From contig NW_004454178.1 in the NCBI RefSeq assembly GCF_000283155.1, positions 1,295,888-1,359,887 on the forward strand: 64,000 nucleotides of DNA, written 5' to 3'. Positions 62,272 through 64,000 of this stretch are shown here, piece after piece. Both the position numbers and the translations under genes were made by a program. A model generated the notes under the pieces. That model did not search any database. It saw nothing but the letters and a program-made list of their open reading frames with translations, and had not been told where the DNA came from. This stretch comes from Ceratotherium simum simum. Taxonomy: Eukaryota; Chordata; Mammalia; Perissodactyla; Rhinocerotidae. Each line of letters begins with the position of its first letter. Position 1 is the first letter of the stretch.

Positions 62272-62909
62272 CTACAAAACCCCAAGTATATTGTGATGCG
62301 CCACAATAACTCAGGTCCACGTGCAGGTCATGACTGGGGGGAGGTATGTTCAAGAAGACAAAACCAGACAAGACAGGCTTCGTACGCTCTCTGTCCTCTG
62401 TCCAGGTAGCTGCAGTGTTGATTCACCACACGCGAGGTGATTACAGAGCCGGGGAAATACCCAGTGCTTCAGAGATGAAGCCTGTATGTTTTCTCTCCAC
62501 TATTAGTATTGTAAATAAAAATAGTAATAACTAACAGATGTTATTATGCTCTTTTCAAATTAAAACAAAATTGTCTATAAAAGTTATAAACTGTATTTTA
62601 GAAAGAAGATGCAGATGAGCAAAAGGAATCTGCTCTAAACGCACTATACTATTAAAGTCTTTGTACTTTCAGACTTGACTTTGTACTTCAGATTTCAGTG
62701 TTTGAAAAGGCATAGTTTCGATTTTCATGATGGGTGGTCTACTTCTTTCCAAATGGTCTAAATAAGGAAGACACTGATTCAGGAGGGATAAAACAACAAA
62801 CTAAATAAGAGATATTAGATTATCAAGTGATATTTATTCAGAAAACAAATATATCCAAAGCAAATATTAATACTTATCTTCTCGTTCTACATCTTTCCTG
62901 GGTCGTCTC

Positions 62910-64000
62910 AACCACTTCCATGGCTTTAGTTGCCATCTGTATGCTGATGACTCCAAATCTTTATCTAAGTCAAATTTCTTGCTAGGTTCCAGACCTTTAT
63001 ACCAACCTGCTTCTGGAGAGTTCCACCTGATACTCATGGGCAGAACATATTCCTTCCCACCTCTACCTAATCCTGAATATCAACCGATTTTCCCTATCTC
63101 AATGAACGGAGGCAATAAATCATGTCATCATCCTGCTTCGTATTCAATTTGACATCTAGTTCTCTCTAATCCATTTCAACACTTTTTCATTCTACTCACT
63201 TCCTTTCACTTCCATTGCCATATCTTATTTAGGGCCCTCATCATTTATTGCTTAAGTTCCTACAAATGATCTCTCTGCAGCTCTGTTATCCATCATGATG
63301 TCAGAGAGATCTTTCTAAAATGCCATCTGATCACACCACTTTCACATTCTAAAATCTGTGAAGAGCTCCACATAAATACTAAACCTCATCAGGGCATATA
63401 AAACCCATCACAAACTGGCACTAGCTTACCAGTCCTGCTATCTCTTGCCCCACTTTTCCCTCATTCCCTTTCCTCAGGTCAGCTCTACTGAATTACTTGC
63501 TGTCCCTCATATTCCAAGGTCTTCCTTACCTATGGGTCTTTGGAAATCTTGTTTCCTTTACTTGGGAGGCCCTTTCCCAACTCTGCTAGGATGAATCCTA
63601 CTCGTCCTGGACTAAGTTCAGACATCACCACTTCCAAAAAGTCTTCCCAAATTCCCCAGGCTGGGTTGAGTGCTCCCAAAGCACCTGAATTTACCATCAT
63701 CTTAGCACTTATCAAATTGTACTCAAATGATCTATTTTTGTCTCTGTCCCTTTGAAATAGTAGAGGTATCAAATGGTGTTGGTTACACTTATCACCTAAC
63801 ATCCCTGCCCTTTATAAGAAGATTTATGCTCTAAGATCTATAGTGCTGATACTTACAAATAATGGGAAATGGGCCAATGATGTAGTGTTACCTACATGAC
63901 AGCAAGCGAAGGCAGTGGTGGTGGCATGGTTATAAGTGACATAACAGTAAAAGATCCCCAACATCTCTCTGTACTAGGAGCTCCTTAAGGGCAGGGACCA
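62910..64000 (+). repeat. L2 LINE 3' portion
   Basis: It reads GCCATCTGTATGCTGATGAC, GTCAGAGAGATCTTTCTAAA, AGGCCCTTTCCCAACTCTGC and finally GGAGCTCCTTAAGGGCAGGG, the L2 order up to its 3' end. Short open frames on both strands (63530-63802) are remnants. No ACADL exon 5 is seen before the window ends. Confidence 0.75.

Noticed and set aside
63530..63802. 90- and 71-codon overlapping frames at the right end
   Set aside because: Both lie in an L2 3' segment and do not match ACADL exon 5.

Overview
The window is nuclear DNA of a mammal, most likely a perissodactyl and probably a horse or close relative. The pointer is a set of seven tRNA-derived SINEs of the equine ERE type, several with clean target-site duplications. 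The rest is a typical mammalian mix of L1, L2, MIR, LTR and DNA-transposon remnants around widely spaced exons. Nothing bacterial or phage-like is present. An unsequenced gap of 505 N lies at 20872-21376.

Two minus-strand genes share the window, in the order known from human 2q34 (KANSL1L, then ACADL upstream of it). KANSL1L contributes its large first coding exon (4295-5382), which is intact and ends in a good splice donor. A CpG island around the N gap (about 19600-21900) is its likely promoter; 5391-19600 is then intron 1 and 1-4294 the following intron. From about 21900 to 36000 is intergenic and repeat-rich.

The last six exons of ACADL (long-chain acyl-CoA dehydrogenase; exons 6-11, human residues 202-430) lie at 62271-62107, 61410-61309, 59985-59873, 44100-43973, 41908-41824 and 36796-36706. 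All six were found by their protein reading and splice sites. The gene looks broken. Exon 8 has lost 1 bp, giving a stop early in exon 9. Exon 10 has lost 2 bp. Exon 11 has lost one glycine codon of the conserved YGGTNE motif and carries several radical substitutions. Exons 1-5 should lie to the right of the window.

Between ACADL exons 9 and 8 sits a nested transposon complex (49588-58502). Its outer shell is a MULE/MuDR-type DNA transposon with about 90-bp terminal inverted repeats and a recognisable C-terminal piece of transposase. A class I (gammaretrovirus-like) provirus (49782-57945, TTAT target duplication) is inserted in that shell. The provirus has a proline-type primer site and decayed pol and env, and it contains a further related LTR block.

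The most interesting results are the apparent loss of ACADL in this lineage and the MULE element with its transposase remnant.
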